From assembly GCA_002007465.1 (NCBI GenBank), contig LNAC01000018.1, positions 4,263,481 through 4,327,480 of the forward strand: a stretch of DNA of 64,000 bases, in the 5' to 3' direction. Numbering within the stretch: the stretch's first letter is position 1; every line of letters begins with the position of its first letter. A program made the position numbers and the translations under genes. Below the pieces are notes generated by a model that worked only from the letters and a program-made list of their open reading frames with translations, was not told the DNA's origin and searched no databases. This document shows, piece by piece, positions 63,050-64,000 of the stretch. The stretch comes from Ailurus styani (taxonomy: Eukaryota; Chordata; Mammalia; Carnivora; Ailuridae).

Positions 63050-63340
63050 GACACAATGAATTTAGAATGAGGTGCAGAGCAGGAAGGTTCCTGAAACCTT
63101 GTCTAGGGAGGAGCATTTAATCTGAGCCTTAATGGATAAGGGGGCTTGGGGAGGTGGAGAAGCCCCTCCCCTCTGTGGGGTCTGCAGGGCCACAGGGAAT
63201 GACTCCCATGTGGAGGACAAGGATAGGTACTCTGGAGGAGGCTGAGTGCCCCCAAAGACAGAAAGAGGGGTGCTAAGGGCCTGCAGCACTTTTTAAAGCT
63301 AAGCTCATTAGATTCCCTCTGAAGTCCCAAGCCCTGAGGA
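63050..63340. mobile_element. Old repeat, L2-associated family
   Basis: 'gaggagcatttaatctgagc' followed by 'cttaatggataagggggctt' is the segment usually read 'gtgacatttgagctgagccttgaagg' in this family. Confidence 0.45.
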
Positions 63341-64000
63341 GCTCAAAGGATGTTCCAGAAGCATAGAATGTGATGTCCTGCTTAATGAAGCTTGTTGCCG
63401 CCGCCTGCTGTGGGCCATGCCTGTGGTCATCAGAAATCCTAAGGGTCATTAACCCCGTCCCGTTTGCTCATGTGCCAGCCATGTCCCTGAGCGGGTAACT
63501 GTCTGGGACATCAGCTGCCAGAGTGGCTCTGTCCTTCCCTGCAGCCCTGGGCTCCTCCGCTCCTCCCCACGGTTCTCCGCTGCACAGGGGGCCCACCCGC
63601 CCTGTGTCCCACCCTGTCACCTCACCAGCTTCTGGCAAACATGGCACCCACAGTTAGTGATGGGTGAGATGGGCTTTAGGAGTCCCTGCTTGGCACTCAG
63701 AGACATAAATAGCAGTAAGGGGAGCTATACTTAGCAAGGCCTCTGCCTCTCCTGGTGGGGAGGGGGGTGTAATTTATGAGATCTCAGCTTGTAGACAACT
63801 GTCAGCACGTTTCGGAATCACCTGGATGCTAGAGTGTACTTAGCTGCTCCAACCGATTCTCGTCCCCGGTCATCCCCCTCCCCAGCTGTCTCCCGCCTTG
63901 GTAGTAGGCAGTGCTGTGAGCAAATCTCCCCTGCCACCAACTCTTCCCCCTTCTTTCATCCCCCCTCTCCCACTTCTGTTCTAAGCCAGGACAGCCCTGG
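63340..64000. other. Unique sequence to window end
   Basis: GC-rich, with one CTCF-like word at 63398. No transposon or gene recognised. Confidence 0.4.
63398..63411 (-). promoter_or_regulatory. Weak CTCF-like binding motif
   Basis: Minus-strand 'acagcaggcggcgg' fits CCASYAGRKGGCRS with two changes. Repeat-free and CpG-containing, so methylation could control it if real. Confidence 0.3.

Overview
This is vertebrate nuclear DNA from a carnivoran mammal, and I find no protein-coding gene in it. Several repeats are tRNA-Lys-derived SINEs of the carnivore SINEC type (9357-9924, 43845-44060, 62534-62728), with the characteristic 'gagccacccaggc' head. One copy has the internal sequence 'acaagtaggcagagag', which I associate with mustelids (weasel, otter, badger group). 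Caniform carnivore is a firm call. Mustelid is a reasonable guess from memory. There are no bacterial-style operons, tRNA or rRNA genes, CRISPR arrays or plasmid/phage features.

The possible reading frames are short, overlap on both strands, are rich in P/S/L/G and run through known repeats, so I treat all of them as chance. The window looks like a long intron or an intergenic region. It is dominated by old, diverged repeats: about 40 MIR copies on both strands, L2/CR1-clade fragments, hAT-Charlie MITEs (MER5A and MER20 types) and old L1M pieces. The lineage-specific insertions are few: SINEC copies, two 5'-truncated antisense L1s (23607-24174 and 48355-49195) and one probable antisense solo retroviral LTR (59224-59785).

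Between the repeats lie AT-rich islands with dense homeodomain-, PBX/MEIS-, POU- or MEF2-like words in otherwise GC-rich sequence. They are mostly free of recognisable transposons: about 5.1-5.25, 13.5-14.6, 14.85-15.03, 15.8-16.5, 19.3-19.5, 21.6-21.85, 26.9-27.0, 27.8, 29.9, 44.6, 47-48.1, 52.1-52.3, 53.6-54.7, 55.6-55.8 and 60.2-60.6 kb. A short CpG-rich block lies at 40.14-40.64 kb. This is what developmental-gene regulatory DNA usually looks like. I cannot name the gene, and conservation cannot be tested from one sequence.

Layout. 0-9 kb: MIR/L2-rich, with a strong CTCF-like site at 7584. 9.3-9.94 kb: three same-strand SINEs enclosed by one perfect 16-bp target-site duplication. 10-13.3 kb: L2, then GC-rich sequence ending in a 74-N gap. 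13.5-16.5 kb: the largest candidate enhancer block. 16.6-27 kb: a polypyrimidine tract, two tetranucleotide microsatellites, MER20, L2 and an L1. 27-40 kb: mixed old repeats, an assembly-type duplication around an N at 31610, and a MER5A/MER20 pair. 40-48 kb: CpG cluster, a Z-DNA-prone tract and a SINE. 48-64 kb: an L1, the 52-54.7 kb candidate enhancers, the LTR and a young SINE. Five CTCF-like motifs have orientations + + - - -, so the window could hold a convergent loop anchor pair.
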